64,000 bases of DNA from Hyphomonadaceae bacterium. GTDB taxonomy: Bacteria; Pseudomonadota; Alphaproteobacteria; Caulobacterales; Aquidulcibacteraceae. Numbering within the stretch: position 1 is the stretch's first letter; every line of letters starts with the position of its first letter. Below the pieces are notes generated by a model. It saw nothing but the letters and a program-made list of their open reading frames with translations, was not told the DNA's origin and did not search any database. The translations under genes and the position numbers were made by a program. This document shows positions 19,614 to 29,850 of this stretch, piece by piece. The DNA lies in NCBI GenBank assembly GCA_022843225.1, contig JALHOC010000004.1:42741-106740 (forward strand). The letters are read 5' to 3'.

Positions 19614-22327
19614 TCCGGCGCCTCCTCAGCCACGTCCCCGCCCAGCATCTCCAGGCGCTCCGCCGCAACCACGTGCTCGTCCTCGCCCACATTGATCAAG
19701 ATAACGCCCTGGGTGGCGCGCCCCGCGATACGGATGTCGGAGATGCCGGTTCGAATGAGCTGGCCCTTATCGGTCACAAGCAGCAATTCCTCGCCGTTCT
19801 TAACCGGGAAGGAGGCCGTAATGCGGGCGTCGCCAGTCAGCTTGTGGGCGATCAGACCTTTACCGCCGCGCCCCGTCACACGGTACTCGTAGGACGAGGC
19901 GCGCTTGCCGAGACCGGTCGACGTGACCGTAAGGATGAATTGTTCCTGGGTCTTCAGCCACGCTAGACGCTCGAATGGCACATCCGCTTCTTCGCTGGCA
20001 TCTTCTCCCGCTTCCGGTTCAACTTCAGCGCCATCGCGAGCCTGCGCGTCCCACTTAAAGTAGGCGCGCGCTTCAGCAGAGGTCACCTCAACATGCTTGA
20101 GAACGCCCATGCCGATGACGCTGTCGCCATCGTCGAGCTTGATGCCGCGATTGCCGGTGGAGGTCCGGCCCGAAAACACACGAACTTCGGGCACAGCGAA
20201 GCGAATGCACTGGCCGTTGGCCGTGGTCAGCAGAATGTCGTCGTCTTCGGAGCAAATCTGAACCGAAACGATGCCGTCGCCCTCGTCGGGCTTCATGGCG
20301 ATCTTGCCGTTGCGGTTGACCTGCACAAAGTCGCTCAATTTGTTGCGGCGCACCCCGCCGGAGCGGGTCGCGAACATGACATCGAGCTTATCCCAATCGT
20401 GTTCGTCCTCCGGCAGCGCCATCACGGAGGTAATGGTTTCGCCTTGCTCAAGCGGGAACAGATTGACGAGCGCGCGGCCCTTGGTGCGCGGGTCGCCCTG
20501 CGGCAATCGCCAGACCTTCATTTTGTAGGCCATGCCGGCCGAGGAGAAGAACAGGATCGGTGCGTGCGTGGAGGCTACAAACACGCGGGTGACGAAATCC
20601 TCTTCCTTCATCTGCATGCCGGCGCGGCCGCGCCCGCCGCGCCTCTGCGTGCGGTAGAGCGCCAGCGGCGTACGCTTCACATAGCCGCCATGTGTGACCG
20701 TGACGACCATATCTTCGCGCGGGATCAGCGCCTCGTCGTCGATCTCGCCTTCGGATTCGGAGATCGGCGTGCGACGCGGCACGCCGAAAGCCTCTTTCAC
20801 CTCGGCGAGTTCGGCCTTGATGATGTCGAGGATCATCTGGCGGCTACCGAGAATTTCCAAGAGCTGCCTGATTTCCTCGGCGATTTCATTGGCCGCCTTG
20901 GCGATATCGTCGCGCCCAAGCCCGGTCAGGCGCGAGAGTTGCAACGCCAGGATCGCGCGCGCTTGTTCTTCCGACAGCCGGATCGAGCCGCCTTCGACCA
21001 CCTGCGTGCGTGGATCGGCGATCAGGGCGATCAGCGGCAGCATATCGCCCGCGGGCCAAGCGCGCGACAATAGCGCCTCGCGCGCCGCTGCGGGATCGGC
21101 TGCTGCGCGGATCACGCGGATCACTTCGTCGATATTAGCCACCGCGATAGCGAGGCCAACGGTTTCGTGGCCGCGTTTGCGCGCCTTGGCCAAACGGAAC
21201 TTGGTGCGGCGCGTGACCACCTGCTCGCGGAACGACAGAAACGCCGTGAGCATGGCGCGAAGGCCCATCTGCTCGGGGCGGCCATTGTTGAGCGCCAGCA
21301 TGTTGACGCCGAAGGAGGTCTGCAATTGCGTGAAGCGATAAAGCTGGTTGACGATAACGTCAGCTACCGTGTCGCGCTTCAGCTCCACAACTAGGCGAAT
21401 CCCGAGACGATTGGATTCATCGCGCACCTCAGCGACGCCCTCGACCTTCTTCTCGCGCACCAATTCGCCGATCCGCTCGTACACGGTCGCTTTATTCACC
21501 TGGTACGGAATCTCGGTGAAGACGATCGCCTCGCGGCCGCGGATCGTCTCCATCTTGTAGCGTGCGCGCGTCACAACTGAACCGCGCCCCGTACTCAGCG
21601 CTACCCGTGCTGCGGTGCGACCGAGAATTTCACATCCCGTCGGGAAATCCGGCCCCGGTACGATGTCGAGCAGATCGAGATCGGAGATGTCTGGCGTGTC
21701 TATCAACGCGACCGTCGCGTCGATCACTTCGCTAAGATTGTGCGGCGGTATGTTGGTGGCCATACCAACGGCGATGCCGCCAGCGCCGTTCACGAGCAGA
21801 TTGGGAAAGCGCGCCGGCAGAACGGTAGGTTCTTGCCGCTCGCCGTCGTAATTGTCCTGGAAGTTGACAGTGTCTTCGCTGATGTCGGACAGCAGATACG
21901 ACGCTGATTTAGCCAATCGGCTTTCGGTGTAGCGCATCGCCGCCGGCGGATCGCCGTCGATGGAGCCGAAATTGCCCTGCCCATCGATGAGCATGAGGCC
22001 CATCGAAAAATCCTGTGCCATACGCACGAGCGCATCGTAGATCGCCAGATCGCCGTGCGGGTGATAGCGGCCCATCACTTCGCCGACCGTGTTGGCCGAT
22101 TTCCGATATTTCTTGTCGTGCGTGTTACCGGCCTCATCCATCGCGTACAGGATGCGACGGTGCACGGGCTTAAGCCCGTCGCGCACGTCAGGCAGCGCGC
22201 GCGAGACGATGACGCTCATCGCGTAATCGAGATACGAGCGCTTCAGCTCATCCTCGATGGTGATGAGTGAAACGCCCTTGGGAGGGGATGTTCCGCCGTT
22301 CTCGGCGGGATCGGACGTGTCTGACAC
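19610..22327 (-). CDS. gyrA: DNA gyrase subunit A
   Basis: 905 residues. GyrA cuts and rejoins DNA in the gyrase heterotetramer that introduces negative supercoils. The active-site tyrosine is Tyr133 (AAMRYTESR). The GyrA-box QRRGGRG, needed for DNA wrapping, opens the C-terminal beta-pinwheel, and an acidic insert ([17 protein letters not shown]) lies within it. In the quinolone region [12 protein letters not shown], Leu94 occupies the place of E. coli Ser83. It is the first gene of a seven-gene minus-strand run ending in tgt, divergent from the SOD-like gene. Confidence 0.97.
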   Translation of the reverse strand: MSDTSDPAENGGTSPPKGVSLITIEDELKRSYLDYAMSVIVSRALPDVRDGLKPVHRRILYAMDEAGNTHDKKYRKSANTVGEVMGRYHPHGDLAIYDALVRMAQDFSMGLMLIDGQGNFGSIDGDPPAAMRYTESRLAKSASYLLSDISEDTVNFQDNYDGERQEPTVLPARFPNLLVNGAGGIAVGMATNIPPHNLSEVIDATVALIDTPDISDLDLLDIVPGPDFPTGCEILGRTAARVALSTGRGSVVTRARYKMETIRGREAIVFTEIPYQVNKATVYERIGELVREKKVEGVAEVRDESNRLGIRLVVELKRDTVADVIVNQLYRFTQLQTSFGVNMLALNNGRPEQMGLRAMLTAFLSFREQVVTRRTKFRLAKARKRGHETVGLAIAVANIDEVIRVIRAAADPAAAREALLSRAWPAGDMLPLIALIADPRTQVVEGGSIRLSEEQARAILALQLSRLTGLGRDDIAKAANEIAEEIRQLLEILGSRQMILDIIKAELAEVKEAFGVPRRTPISESEGEIDDEALIPREDMVVTVTHGGYVKRTPLALYRTQRRGGRGRAGMQMKEEDFVTRVFVASTHAPILFFSSAGMAYKMKVWRLPQGDPRTKGRALVNLFPLEQGETITSVMALPEDEHDWDKLDVMFATRSGGVRRNKLSDFVQVNRNGKIAMKPDEGDGIVSVQICSEDDDILLTTANGQCIRFAVPEVRVFSGRTSTGNRGIKLDDGDSVIGMGVLKHVEVTSAEARAYFKWDAQARDGAEVEPEAGEDASEEADVPFERLAWLKTQEQFILTVTSTGLGKRASSYEYRVTGRGGKGLIAHKLTGDARITASFPVKNGEELLLVTDKGQLIRTGISDIRIAGRATQGVILINVGEDEHVVAAERLEMLGGDVAEEAPE

Positions 22328-22446
22328 GAGATCGCCGGCTTTTGTTCTAACGCTCTGAGGGAGCAGAAGCGGGCGAAGGAACTCGCCCTTGACTCGCTGC
22401 TAAGCTAGCATCGGCGCTATCGCCTCGCAAACCAGGGAGCCTGTCC

Positions 22447-23019
22447 ATGCGCCGTGTCCTCGCCCTTGTTTCCGCGGCGTTCCTTGGCAGCTGCGCGCTG
22501 CTTGATTTTGGAGACGACGCGGATGAAGCGCCTGCTCCGCTGCCAGCCCCACGCACAGCCTGGATCGTCGGCGGCGCCGGCAACGCAATAGGCCAGGCCA
22601 TATTCACGGAAACGCCGCACGGGGTGTTGATTCGCTTGGAGTTTTCGCAGAACGCGCTGCCGCCCGGCTGGCACGCCGTTCACGTGCACCAGATTGGCGA
22701 TTGTTCGGATTTTGCGGCCGGCTTCATGGCGTCGGGCATCCACGAGGGGTTGGTTGGCGACACGCGCCATGGGCTCATGAGCCATCAAGGGCCTGACGCG
22801 GGCGACTTGCCCAACCTTTTCGCGCCCCCGGGCGGCGCACCCAGCGGCGCGGAATTCTTCAACACCCGGCTCACGCTCAACCGCTTTCCCACCGACGGTC
22901 GTTTTTCGCTGGTGGACGACAATGGCTCGGCGCTGATTATCCACGAAAGTCCGGACAATCATTCCAGCGTGCCTTCGGGGCCGCGCATTGCCTGCGCTGC
23001 GCTAACGTCCACGCCTTAA
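22447..23019 (+). CDS. sodC: Cu/Zn superoxide dismutase-like lipoprotein
   Basis: 190 residues. SodC enzymes remove superoxide in the periplasm. A lipoprotein signal peptide ends at Cys16 (AAFLGSC). The copper ligands appear as His79 and His81 (HAVHVHQIGDC), His99 (ASGIHEG) and His166 (LIIHESPDN); Arg180 and the Cys86-Cys183 pair match the conserved arginine and disulfide. In the zinc loop, SHQGPDAGDLPNL supplies His113 and Asp120, but the usual third histidine three residues before that Asp is Asp117. Zinc binding may be weak or changed. Monocistronic between gyrA (divergent) and a converging transporter gene. Confidence 0.85.
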   Translation: MRRVLALVSAAFLGSCALLDFGDDADEAPAPLPAPRTAWIVGGAGNAIGQAIFTETPHGVLIRLEFSQNALPPGWHAVHVHQIGDCSDFAAGFMASGIHEGLVGDTRHGLMSHQGPDAGDLPNLFAPPGGAPSGAEFFNTRLTLNRFPTDGRFSLVDDNGSALIIHESPDNHSSVPSGPRIACAALTSTP

Positions 23020-23897
23020 GCGCGGCGCTGCTCGGCCCACGCGACCAAAGCGATGCCCGCCATGGCGATTCCGGCCCCGATCAGAATGCGCGGCGTGATG
23101 TCATCACCCAGCACAACCGCCGCAAGCGTGAACGAAATCAAAGGCGTCATCAGCATGTAAGGCGTGGTGCGCGACACCTCGAACTTCTGCAGCAGCCGAA
23201 ACATGAAAGCATTAGCGACGATGCTCGACACGATCGCCCCAAACGCCACGCATGCCCAGGCAAGCCATGAGGCGTTGGCGATCTTGTCGGCATGGCCGGT
23301 TTCAAGAACGAGCGAACCCAGGATCAAAGTCGGCGCGCAGGACAGCGCAATCCAGGCCTGCATCGTCCACGCCCCCATCGCCCCGCTCAAGCGGCGCACC
23401 AGCACCGTGCCAAGCCCATAGGCGAGCGATGCGCCGCCTACCATGGCCAGCGCGCCCCATTGCGCGAATACGACCGGATCGAAGGTCAGGCTCGCCGCGC
23501 CAGCGAATGCTATGACGACGCCCGTCCAGCGCAGCAATCCAACGCGCTCACCGAGCAATAAGGCCGCGCACACCACGGACGCCGGCGCCCAAAGCTGCAT
23601 CGCCACCACCATCGGCGCGAGATCGCGCGCAAGCCCAAGGCCCGCATATTGTACGCCGAAATGCAGGGGTCCGACGCAGGCGAGCATGCCGAGGAACAGC
23701 CAGACGCGCCCCTTCGGCGGCGCCTTGATCATCCAGAACACGCACGCAAGCACGATCGCAAAGCGCAGTCCCGCCACCATCAGCGGCGGAAGCTCGCGCA
23801 CCGCAATCATCGCCGCGACATTGTTCACGCCCCAGATCACGGGGACAGATACAAGCTGAAGGAGGTCAGTAGGCGCGAACGGGCGGGAGACGGTCAC
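23016..23897 (-). CDS. EamA/DMT-family transporter
   Basis: 293 residues with about ten predicted membrane segments in two homologous halves, the EamA layout (VPVIWGVNNVAAMIAVRELPP in the first, GALAMVGGASLAYGLGTVLVRR in the second). Members export or import small metabolites such as amino acids; the substrate cannot be read from sequence. The start is a GTG at 23897. Its end overlaps the converging SOD-like gene by 4 bases. Confidence 0.85.
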   Translation of the reverse strand: MTVSRPFAPTDLLQLVSVPVIWGVNNVAAMIAVRELPPLMVAGLRFAIVLACVFWMIKAPPKGRVWLFLGMLACVGPLHFGVQYAGLGLARDLAPMVVAMQLWAPASVVCAALLLGERVGLLRWTGVVIAFAGAASLTFDPVVFAQWGALAMVGGASLAYGLGTVLVRRLSGAMGAWTMQAWIALSCAPTLILGSLVLETGHADKIANASWLAWACVAFGAIVSSIVANAFMFRLLQKFEVSRTTPYMLMTPLISFTLAAVVLGDDITPRILIGAGIAMAGIALVAWAEQRRA

Positions 23898-23978
23898 ACA
23901 CTACTGGCTAAGCAGGCGCGGCGACGCGGGCAAGCCGCGCCGCCGTCACGTGTTGTTGCTGATCCTTGCAGGTTCGCC

Positions 23979-24458
23979 TCAGAATGGAATCTCGTCGTCT
24001 AGGTCCTGGCTGAAATTCTCGCGCGGTCCGTCGGCGACGCGCTTGCCGCCGGACTTGCTCGCGAACGACCCGCCGCCCTCATCGTCATAGGAGCGACCAC
24101 CGCCCTCGCCCTTGCCGTCAAGCATGGTGAGTTCGCCGCGGAACTTCTGCAGTACGACTTCCGTCGTGTATTTCTCCACGCCGTTTTGATCGTACTTCCG
24201 AGTCTGCAATTGGCCCTCGATGTAAACCTTGGCGCCCTTTTTCAGATATTGCTCGGCCACCTTCGCGAGGTTCTCATTGAAGATCACCACGCGGTGCCAT
24301 TCGGTCTTTTCCTTGCGCTCGCCGCTTTGCTTGTCGCGCCAATTTTCCGACGTCGCCACGCTCAGATTGACGACCGGATCGCCCGAATTGAGCCGCCGTA
24401 CTTCCGGGTCCTTGCCCAGATTGCCGACCAAAATCACCTTGTTGACACTGCCAGCCAT
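23979..24458 (-). CDS. ssb: Single-stranded DNA-binding protein
   Basis: 159 residues from ATG 24458, which has AGGAGG seven bases upstream; the open frame extends to 24521 without such a site. The OB fold is clear: [50 protein letters not shown] Gly/Ser-rich linker leads to the C-terminal tip LDDEIPF, which binds repair and replication partners. A candidate promoter and two SOS boxes lie upstream, so LexA control is likely. Confidence 0.96.
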   Translation of the reverse strand: MAGSVNKVILVGNLGKDPEVRRLNSGDPVVNLSVATSENWRDKQSGERKEKTEWHRVVIFNENLAKVAEQYLKKGAKVYIEGQLQTRKYDQNGVEKYTTEVVLQKFRGELTMLDGKGEGGGRSYDDEGGGSFASKSGGKRVADGPRENFSQDLDDEIPF

Positions 24459-24523
24459 CGCCGACCTCCTGCTTCCTGCGCTTACTCGATGGTGAGGCAT
24501 CGGTCGGTCACGGCCCGACAAAT

Positions 24524-24538
24524 GTTCTCTCTATGTTC
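24524..24538 (+). promoter_or_regulatory. SOS (LexA) box 1, at the ssb promoter
   Basis: GTTCTCTCTATGTTC is an exact GTTC-N7-GTTC match, the direct-repeat LexA site of alphaproteobacteria. It overlaps the predicted ssb -10 element and lies 66 bases before the ssb ATG. Binding is inferred from the motif. Confidence 0.8.
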
Positions 24539-24565
24539 TTTAATCCGACTCGGGCATTTGGTAAA
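24537..24565 (-). promoter_or_regulatory. Candidate ssb promoter
   Basis: On the minus strand, TTTACC (24560-24565) and TAAAGA (24537-24542) are separated by 17 bases. The -10 element overlaps SOS box 1, so bound LexA would block it. Confidence 0.5.
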
Positions 24566-24583
24566 GGGGTGATTAACGCCAAT

Positions 24584-24598
24584 GTTCGTTTTTTGTTC
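24584..24598 (+). promoter_or_regulatory. SOS (LexA) box 2, at the dioxygenase-uvrA operon promoter
   Basis: GTTCGTTTTTTGTTC is a second exact GTTC-N7-GTTC match, 60 bases from box 1. It abuts the predicted -35 element of the plus-strand operon that ends in uvrA. uvrA is a classic LexA target in this class. Confidence 0.8.
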
Positions 24599-24626
24599 TT
24601 GATGGCTAACCGACTCTGGCTACTAG
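24599..24626 (+). promoter_or_regulatory. Candidate promoter of the dioxygenase-uvrA operon
   Basis: TTGATG (24599-24604) and TACTAG (24621-24626) are 16 bases apart, about 45 bases before the first ATG at 24673. The -35 starts at the base after SOS box 2. Confidence 0.45.
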
Positions 24627-24672
24627 ATATGGGGCCTTAATCGCCTTCCGAAGTAATCGCTACAAAGGCCCC

Positions 24673-25452
24673 ATGACGCAGAAAGCGCCCGCACTATTCA
24701 TCGGTCACGGCTCGCCGATGAACGCCATCGAGGACACGCCCGCCTCGCGCGGCTGGCGCGAAATTGCGACCGCGTTTCCAAAGCCCCGCGCCATCGTCAG
24801 CATCTCGGCTCACTGGATCACCGCCGGCGTCCGCGTCACGTCCAACGCGCGCCCGCGCACCATCCATGACTTCGGCGGTTTTCCCCCCGAACTCTTCGCC
24901 GTCCAATATCCCGCGCGCGGCGATCCAGCGCTAGCTGCCGACATCGCTAGCCGCCTTAAAGTGTTCGGCGCGGAGACCGACGAGACCTGGGGGCTGGATC
25001 ACGGAACCTGGTCGGTGCTCGCGCACATGTATCCCGAGGCAGATGTGCCTGTCGTGCAACTCAGCCTCGATGCGAGCCGGCCTTCCGAGGCGCACTACGC
25101 CATCGGTCAGGCCCTCGCGCCTTTGCGCGAGGAAGGCGTCCTCATCCTCGGCTCGGGTGACATTGTGCACAATCTACGTGCGTTCTTTCAACGCGGCGGC
25201 GCCAATCTCGAAGCCGAGGAGCGCCAGTTCGACGATGACATCGTCAACGCCACACTGGGGGGCGAGCATGAGTCCGTGCTCGCCTACCGGCGCCATCCCC
25301 AGGCCGCCCACGCCGCGCCGGACTGGGATCATTTCTTCCCGCTGTTCTATACACTGGCTGCCGGCAGCCAGGGGGAACCGGCGCGCGTATTCAATCGACA
25401 CTATTTCCCCGGGATTTCTATGACTTCCATCGCCTTTGGCGTCCCCCAATGA
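24673..25452 (+). CDS. LigB-family extradiol dioxygenase (YgiD/DODA type)
   Basis: 259 residues. Family members open aromatic rings of catechol-like compounds; E. coli YgiD acts on DOPA in vitro, but physiological substrates are unclear. Metal-site histidines are visible at His12 (FIGHGSPMNA), His47 (SISAHWIT) and in GLDHGTWSVL, with GSGDIVHNLR later. It is the first gene of a plus-strand operon with a small membrane protein and uvrA, downstream of SOS box 2. A link to DNA repair is not known for this family. Confidence 0.88.
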   Translation: MTQKAPALFIGHGSPMNAIEDTPASRGWREIATAFPKPRAIVSISAHWITAGVRVTSNARPRTIHDFGGFPPELFAVQYPARGDPALAADIASRLKVFGAETDETWGLDHGTWSVLAHMYPEADVPVVQLSLDASRPSEAHYAIGQALAPLREEGVLILGSGDIVHNLRAFFQRGGANLEAEERQFDDDIVNATLGGEHESVLAYRRHPQAAHAAPDWDHFFPLFYTLAAGSQGEPARVFNRHYFPGISMTSIAFGVPQ

Positions 25453-25853
25453 GCGCAATTCCATCTCGCTTTCTGCTGAGCGGTCTCGCGTCGGCGGGGC
25501 TCGCGGCAGGCGTGGCGTTCCTCGTGCACGATCAAGTCGCGCCCATGGCGAGTTCGCTCATCATTGCTGGCGTGCTCGCCGCCGGCAACATCGCCGGCGC
25601 CCTCTGGACGGCGAACGACGCCCAAGGACGCGCGCTCGATTGGGTGCGGCTTGGCTTGATCGCGGCCGCGCTGAGTTTCGTCGCGATTTATGTGATCGCC
25701 GCGCCGCTCCTGACGCAATTGCCCGCCACGCCTCAACCCACGTTGGCCTTTTGGGGCGCTATCGCCGCCACCGTGCTCGTGACTGCTTTGATGGTCTGGC
25801 TTTCATTGCGCTTAGCGTGGCGTCGGTTTGCGCCTAAGGACGCCAAGCGATGA
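25449..25853 (+). CDS. Small integral membrane protein, unknown
   Basis: 134 residues with four predicted membrane helices ([77 protein letters not shown]) and a basic C-terminus. No family recognised. It overlaps the dioxygenase stop and the uvrA start by 4 bases each (ATGA), so all three are translated together. Confidence 0.75.
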   Translation: MSAIPSRFLLSGLASAGLAAGVAFLVHDQVAPMASSLIIAGVLAAGNIAGALWTANDAQGRALDWVRLGLIAAALSFVAIYVIAAPLLTQLPATPQPTLAFWGAIAATVLVTALMVWLSLRLAWRRFAPKDAKR

Positions 25854-28795
25854 AGGACGGGCTCACCCATATCCGCGTGCGCGGCGCGCGCGAGCACAAT
25901 CTCAAAGGCGTGAATGTCGACATTCCGCGCAACGAGCTTGTGGTGATCACGGGCCTGTCTGGCTCGGGTAAGTCCTCCCTCGCCTTCGACACCATCTATG
26001 CCGAAGGTCAAAGGCGGTACGTGGAATCACTCTCGGCTTATGCGCGCCAATTCTTGGAGTTGATGCAGAAGCCGGACGTGGATTCCATCGAGGGACTTTC
26101 GCCAGCAATCTCGATCGAACAGAAAACGACCTCGCGCAATCCGCGATCGACGGTCGGCACCGTCACGGAAATCTACGATTACATGCGCCTCTTATGGGCG
26201 CGCGTCGGCATTCCCTATTCGCCCGCCACCGGCCAACCGATCGCGGCGATGCAGGTCAGCGAAATGGTAGACCGGATCATGGCCCTGCCTGAAGGCACGC
26301 GCCTGTTCCTGCTCGCGCCGATCGCGCGCGACCGTAAGGGCGAGTACCGCAAGGAAATGGCGGATCTGCTGAAGAAGGGCTATCAGCGTGCCAAGATCGA
26401 CGGCGAGTATTACGAACTCTCCGAACCGCCGACGCTCGATAAAAAACTGAAACACGCCATCGAAGTCGTGATCGACCGCATCGCGGTGAAACCAGGCATC
26501 GAGACCCGACTCGCGGATTCACTCGAACAGGCGCTTAAGCTGGCCGATGGGATCGCCTACGCCGAATTCGCCGACGCGAAGAATGGCGCGAAGGAAGGCG
26601 AGCGGATCATCTTCTCGCAGAAATTTGCCTGCCCCGTCTCCGGCTTCACCATTCCGGAAATCGAGCCGCGCCTTTTCTCGTTCAACAATCCGGCCGGCGC
26701 CTGCCCGACGTGCGACGGCCTCGGGGTCCAACTCAAGTTCGACGCGGTTATGGTCGTGCCTGAGCAAGACAAATCGTTGAAGGACGGCGCGGTAGCCCCG
26801 TGGGCAAAGGGGCCCTCTCCGCTCTATGCGCAAACGCTCGAAGCGCTCGCCAAACACTTCAAGGCGAAAACGACGACGCCCTGGAAAGAGCTTCCGAAGC
26901 CTTTGAGGGACGCAGTCCTTCACGGCACCAAGGAGCCGATCAAATTCGTCTATGACGACGGCGTACGCCGCTACGAAACGACGAAGAACTTCGAAGGCGT
27001 GCTGCCCAATCTGGAGAGGCGCTGGAAGGAAACCGATTCAGCCTGGGTGCGTGAGGATCTGGAAAGATACCAATCTGAGGCGCCGTGCCCGACATGCGCT
27101 GGCAAGCGACTCAAACCGGAAGCACTCGCGGTGCGCGTCGGCAACAGCGACATCGCTGTGGCGTCGACGCTGTCCATCCGCGCGGCGGGCGACTGGTTCG
27201 GCGCGCTCAACGACACGCTCACGTTAAAGCAAAAGGAAATCGCGGTTCGAATTTTGAAGGAGATCAATGATCGGCTGCGCTTCCTCGTCGATGTCGGGCT
27301 TGATTACCTTTCGCTCGGACGCGCTTCCGGCACGCTCTCCGGCGGCGAGAGCCAGCGCATCCGGCTTGCGTCGCAGATCGGCTCGGGGCTGACGGGCGTG
27401 CTCTACGTGTTGGACGAACCCTCCATCGGCCTGCACCAGCGCGACAATTCACGCCTTCTAGAAACGCTGCGCCGCTTGCGCGATCTCGGCAATTCGGTGC
27501 TCGTGGTCGAGCACGATGAAGAAGCCATCCTCACTGCCGATTATGTGATCGACATGGGGCCGGCGGCGGGCGTGCATGGCGGACGGGTGATCGCAGAAGG
27601 CCCTGCCGGTGCGATTCAGAAGAACAAGGACAGCATCACTGGCGCCTATCTCACGGGCGCGCGTGAAATCACCATCCCCGAGAAGCGCCGATGGACCGAC
27701 AGAAAGCGCAAAATCACAATTAAAGGCGCGCGCGGCAATAATCTGCAGAATGTGGACGCCGAGTTCCCACTGGGCACGTTCACCTGCGTCACCGGCGTAT
27801 CGGGCGGCGGCAAGTCCACGCTCGTCATCGAGACGCTTTACAAAGCCGTGGCGCGTCACTGGCATGGCGCAAGCGATGTGCCTGCTGAGCACGACGCGAT
27901 CCTGGGCCTCGAACACATCGACAAGATCATCGACATCGACCAGTCGCCCATTGGGCGCACGCCGCGCTCCAATCCGGCGACTTATACGGGCGCCTTCACC
28001 CCGATCCGCGATTGGTTCGCGGGGCTGCCTGAATCCAAAGCGCGCGGCTATGGCCCGGGGCGTTTCTCGTTCAACGTCAAAGGCGGGCGCTGCGAGGCCT
28101 GCCAGGGCGACGGCGTCATCAAGATCGAGATGCACTTCCTGCCAGACGTGTACGTCACCTGCGACACCTGCAAGGGCAAGCGCTATAATCGCGAGACGCT
28201 GGAAGTGGTCTACAAGGGCAAGTCAATCTCCGACGTGCTCGACATGACGGTGGAGGAAGGCGCTAACCTGTTCAACGCCGTGCCGAGCATTCGCGAAAAA
28301 CTGGAAACCTTGAAGCGCGTCGGCTTGGGTTATGTGCACATCGGCCAACAGGCGACGACTTTGTCTGGCGGCGAAGCGCAGCGGGTGAAGCTCTCCAAGG
28401 AATTATCCAAGCGCGCCACCGGACGCACGCTCTACATTCTGGATGAACCCACCACGGGCCTCCACTTCGAGGATGTGAAGAAGCTGCTCGAAGTGCTGCA
28501 CGAACTTGTCGATAGCGGCAATTCGGTGCTGGTGATCGAACATAATCTTGACGTGATCAAAACCGCCGATTGGATCCTCGATCTCGGCCCAGAAGGCGGA
28601 GACGGCGGCGGTCGCATCGTCGCTCAGGGCACGCCGGAAGACGTGGCGAAGGTGAAAGAGAGCTGGACGGGGCGTTATCTCGCCGAAGCCTTGAGCCGCC
28701 ACGCCGAACGCTCGCGCAAGCCCAAACTCGCTGCAGCTTCAACGCCCACGCAGAAGACCGCGCGCAAACCCGCCAAGAAACGCGCGGCGAGCTAA
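25850..28795 (+). CDS. uvrA: Excinuclease ABC subunit A
   Basis: 981 residues. UvrA finds bulky DNA lesions and loads UvrB in nucleotide excision repair. Two ABC ATPase halves are present: Walker [13 protein letters not shown] and [12 protein letters not shown], with signature LSGGES and LSGGEA. Zinc modules are seen at [21 protein letters not shown] and [24 protein letters not shown] Lys/Ala-rich tail (about 30 residues, [20 protein letters not shown]) extends past the usual end. Third gene of an operon with upstream SOS box 2. Confidence 0.97.
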   Translation: MKDGLTHIRVRGAREHNLKGVNVDIPRNELVVITGLSGSGKSSLAFDTIYAEGQRRYVESLSAYARQFLELMQKPDVDSIEGLSPAISIEQKTTSRNPRSTVGTVTEIYDYMRLLWARVGIPYSPATGQPIAAMQVSEMVDRIMALPEGTRLFLLAPIARDRKGEYRKEMADLLKKGYQRAKIDGEYYELSEPPTLDKKLKHAIEVVIDRIAVKPGIETRLADSLEQALKLADGIAYAEFADAKNGAKEGERIIFSQKFACPVSGFTIPEIEPRLFSFNNPAGACPTCDGLGVQLKFDAVMVVPEQDKSLKDGAVAPWAKGPSPLYAQTLEALAKHFKAKTTTPWKELPKPLRDAVLHGTKEPIKFVYDDGVRRYETTKNFEGVLPNLERRWKETDSAWVREDLERYQSEAPCPTCAGKRLKPEALAVRVGNSDIAVASTLSIRAAGDWFGALNDTLTLKQKEIAVRILKEINDRLRFLVDVGLDYLSLGRASGTLSGGESQRIRLASQIGSGLTGVLYVLDEPSIGLHQRDNSRLLETLRRLRDLGNSVLVVEHDEEAILTADYVIDMGPAAGVHGGRVIAEGPAGAIQKNKDSITGAYLTGAREITIPEKRRWTDRKRKITIKGARGNNLQNVDAEFPLGTFTCVTGVSGGGKSTLVIETLYKAVARHWHGASDVPAEHDAILGLEHIDKIIDIDQSPIGRTPRSNPATYTGAFTPIRDWFAGLPESKARGYGPGRFSFNVKGGRCEACQGDGVIKIEMHFLPDVYVTCDTCKGKRYNRETLEVVYKGKSISDVLDMTVEEGANLFNAVPSIREKLETLKRVGLGYVHIGQQATTLSGGEAQRVKLSKELSKRATGRTLYILDEPTTGLHFEDVKKLLEVLHELVDSGNSVLVIEHNLDVIKTADWILDLGPEGGDGGGRIVAQGTPEDVAKVKESWTGRYLAEALSRHAERSRKPKLAAASTPTQKTARKPAKKRAAS

Positions 28796-28810
28796 GCGCA
28801 GGAACTGCCC

Positions 28811-29794
28811 TCACGCCGCCGGCTTGATCTTACCTTCCTCGAGCGCAACCAAAGCCGCGCGCGCATTGATCCCGAAGAACGCCATATAGAACACCATTCC
28901 AAGAATGACGCTCACCAGCTGCATCGCACCAAGCACCACCCAGGACTGGGGTTGCGCCAATGCGCCCATGACAGCAGGCATGATCGCTTGGAAGGCGTGC
29001 TCCACATTCGCTGGATCGGCGCTGATGCTCGTCAGGTCGATCTGCGCGACGCTAACAATGTACGCGAACGCTACCCCCGCCAAAACCAGCGCCACCACCA
29101 AATAGATAAGATAGAGCAATATGAACGAGCCAAGCATCGGCAGGAACCGCCCCTTGGTCACGGTCCAGGCGTCGAAGAATGCAAACTTGCGGCGCGCGAT
29201 CGTGGTCGCCGCTGCTGGTGCGAAGCGCACACCGAAATAGATCATCAAGCCATATTGCAGGACATAGACGGCAGGCAGCGCCGCCATAGCCGCGCCTGGG
29301 TCTCCGCCGCTGCTCACGGCAAGCACGCCGATCACGACGCCCATCACGATACTCATCACAATCGAGAATGCGATATTGAGCAGAAACCAGATCCAATAGA
29401 CGCTCCATACGCGCCATGTCGGCGCGCCCAGCGACAACCCCATGAAACCCGCTCGCTCGCCATGCACCATCCACCGCAGCGCGCCTGCTTCATAAGCGGC
29501 AAACAGGATGTAGATCGGGAACAGCCACAGGAAGACGCCGAGGATAAACATCGGCAGGGTTTCGGGGAAACCGATGCTCTCGATGGCCGCGGTGTCATTG
29601 GTCGCCGCCGCAGAGATGACCTGGGCATACCAGCTGATGAACGGCCCAATGCTGCTCCAGAACAGCGCCACGAACGATCCCGCCAAGACGAGCGCGAGAA
29701 TAGCGAAAGCAATCGATAAGCCCGTGAGCACACCGCTCTGTTCTCTCTTGCGGAAAGCGAAAAAAGTCGCGTTAAGCGCTTGCTTCTCGGCCAT
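28811..29794 (-). CDS. Multi-pass membrane protein, unknown
   Basis: 327 residues from ATG 29794 (GGGGA seven bases upstream); ATG 29830 would give 339. About six hydrophobic segments (for example GLSIAFAILALVLAGSFVAL, IAFSIVMSIVMGVVIGVLAV, LGSFILLYLIYLVVALVLAG) alternate with short loops. The spread of segments resembles bacterial membrane proteins with a glycerophosphodiester phosphodiesterase-like membrane domain, but I cannot assign it. Converges on uvrA 15 bases away. Confidence 0.7.
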   Translation of the reverse strand: MAEKQALNATFFAFRKREQSGVLTGLSIAFAILALVLAGSFVALFWSSIGPFISWYAQVISAAATNDTAAIESIGFPETLPMFILGVFLWLFPIYILFAAYEAGALRWMVHGERAGFMGLSLGAPTWRVWSVYWIWFLLNIAFSIVMSIVMGVVIGVLAVSSGGDPGAAMAALPAVYVLQYGLMIYFGVRFAPAAATTIARRKFAFFDAWTVTKGRFLPMLGSFILLYLIYLVVALVLAGVAFAYIVSVAQIDLTSISADPANVEHAFQAIMPAVMGALAQPQSWVVLGAMQLVSVILGMVFYMAFFGINARAALVALEEGKIKPAA

Positions 29795-29850
29795 GACCGT
29801 ATCCCCGTACTGGCTGACTTGCCCAAGCATGGCGCGCCCTTACACCAAGA

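Noticed and set aside
20093..21073. Plus-strand frame of 326 residues inside gyrA
   Set aside because: Antisense shadow of gyrA with no domains.
22371..22388. Small inverted repeat GGGCGA-N6-TCGCCC upstream of gyrA and the SOD-like gene
   Set aside because: Only 6 base pairs in a GC-rich region; likely by chance.
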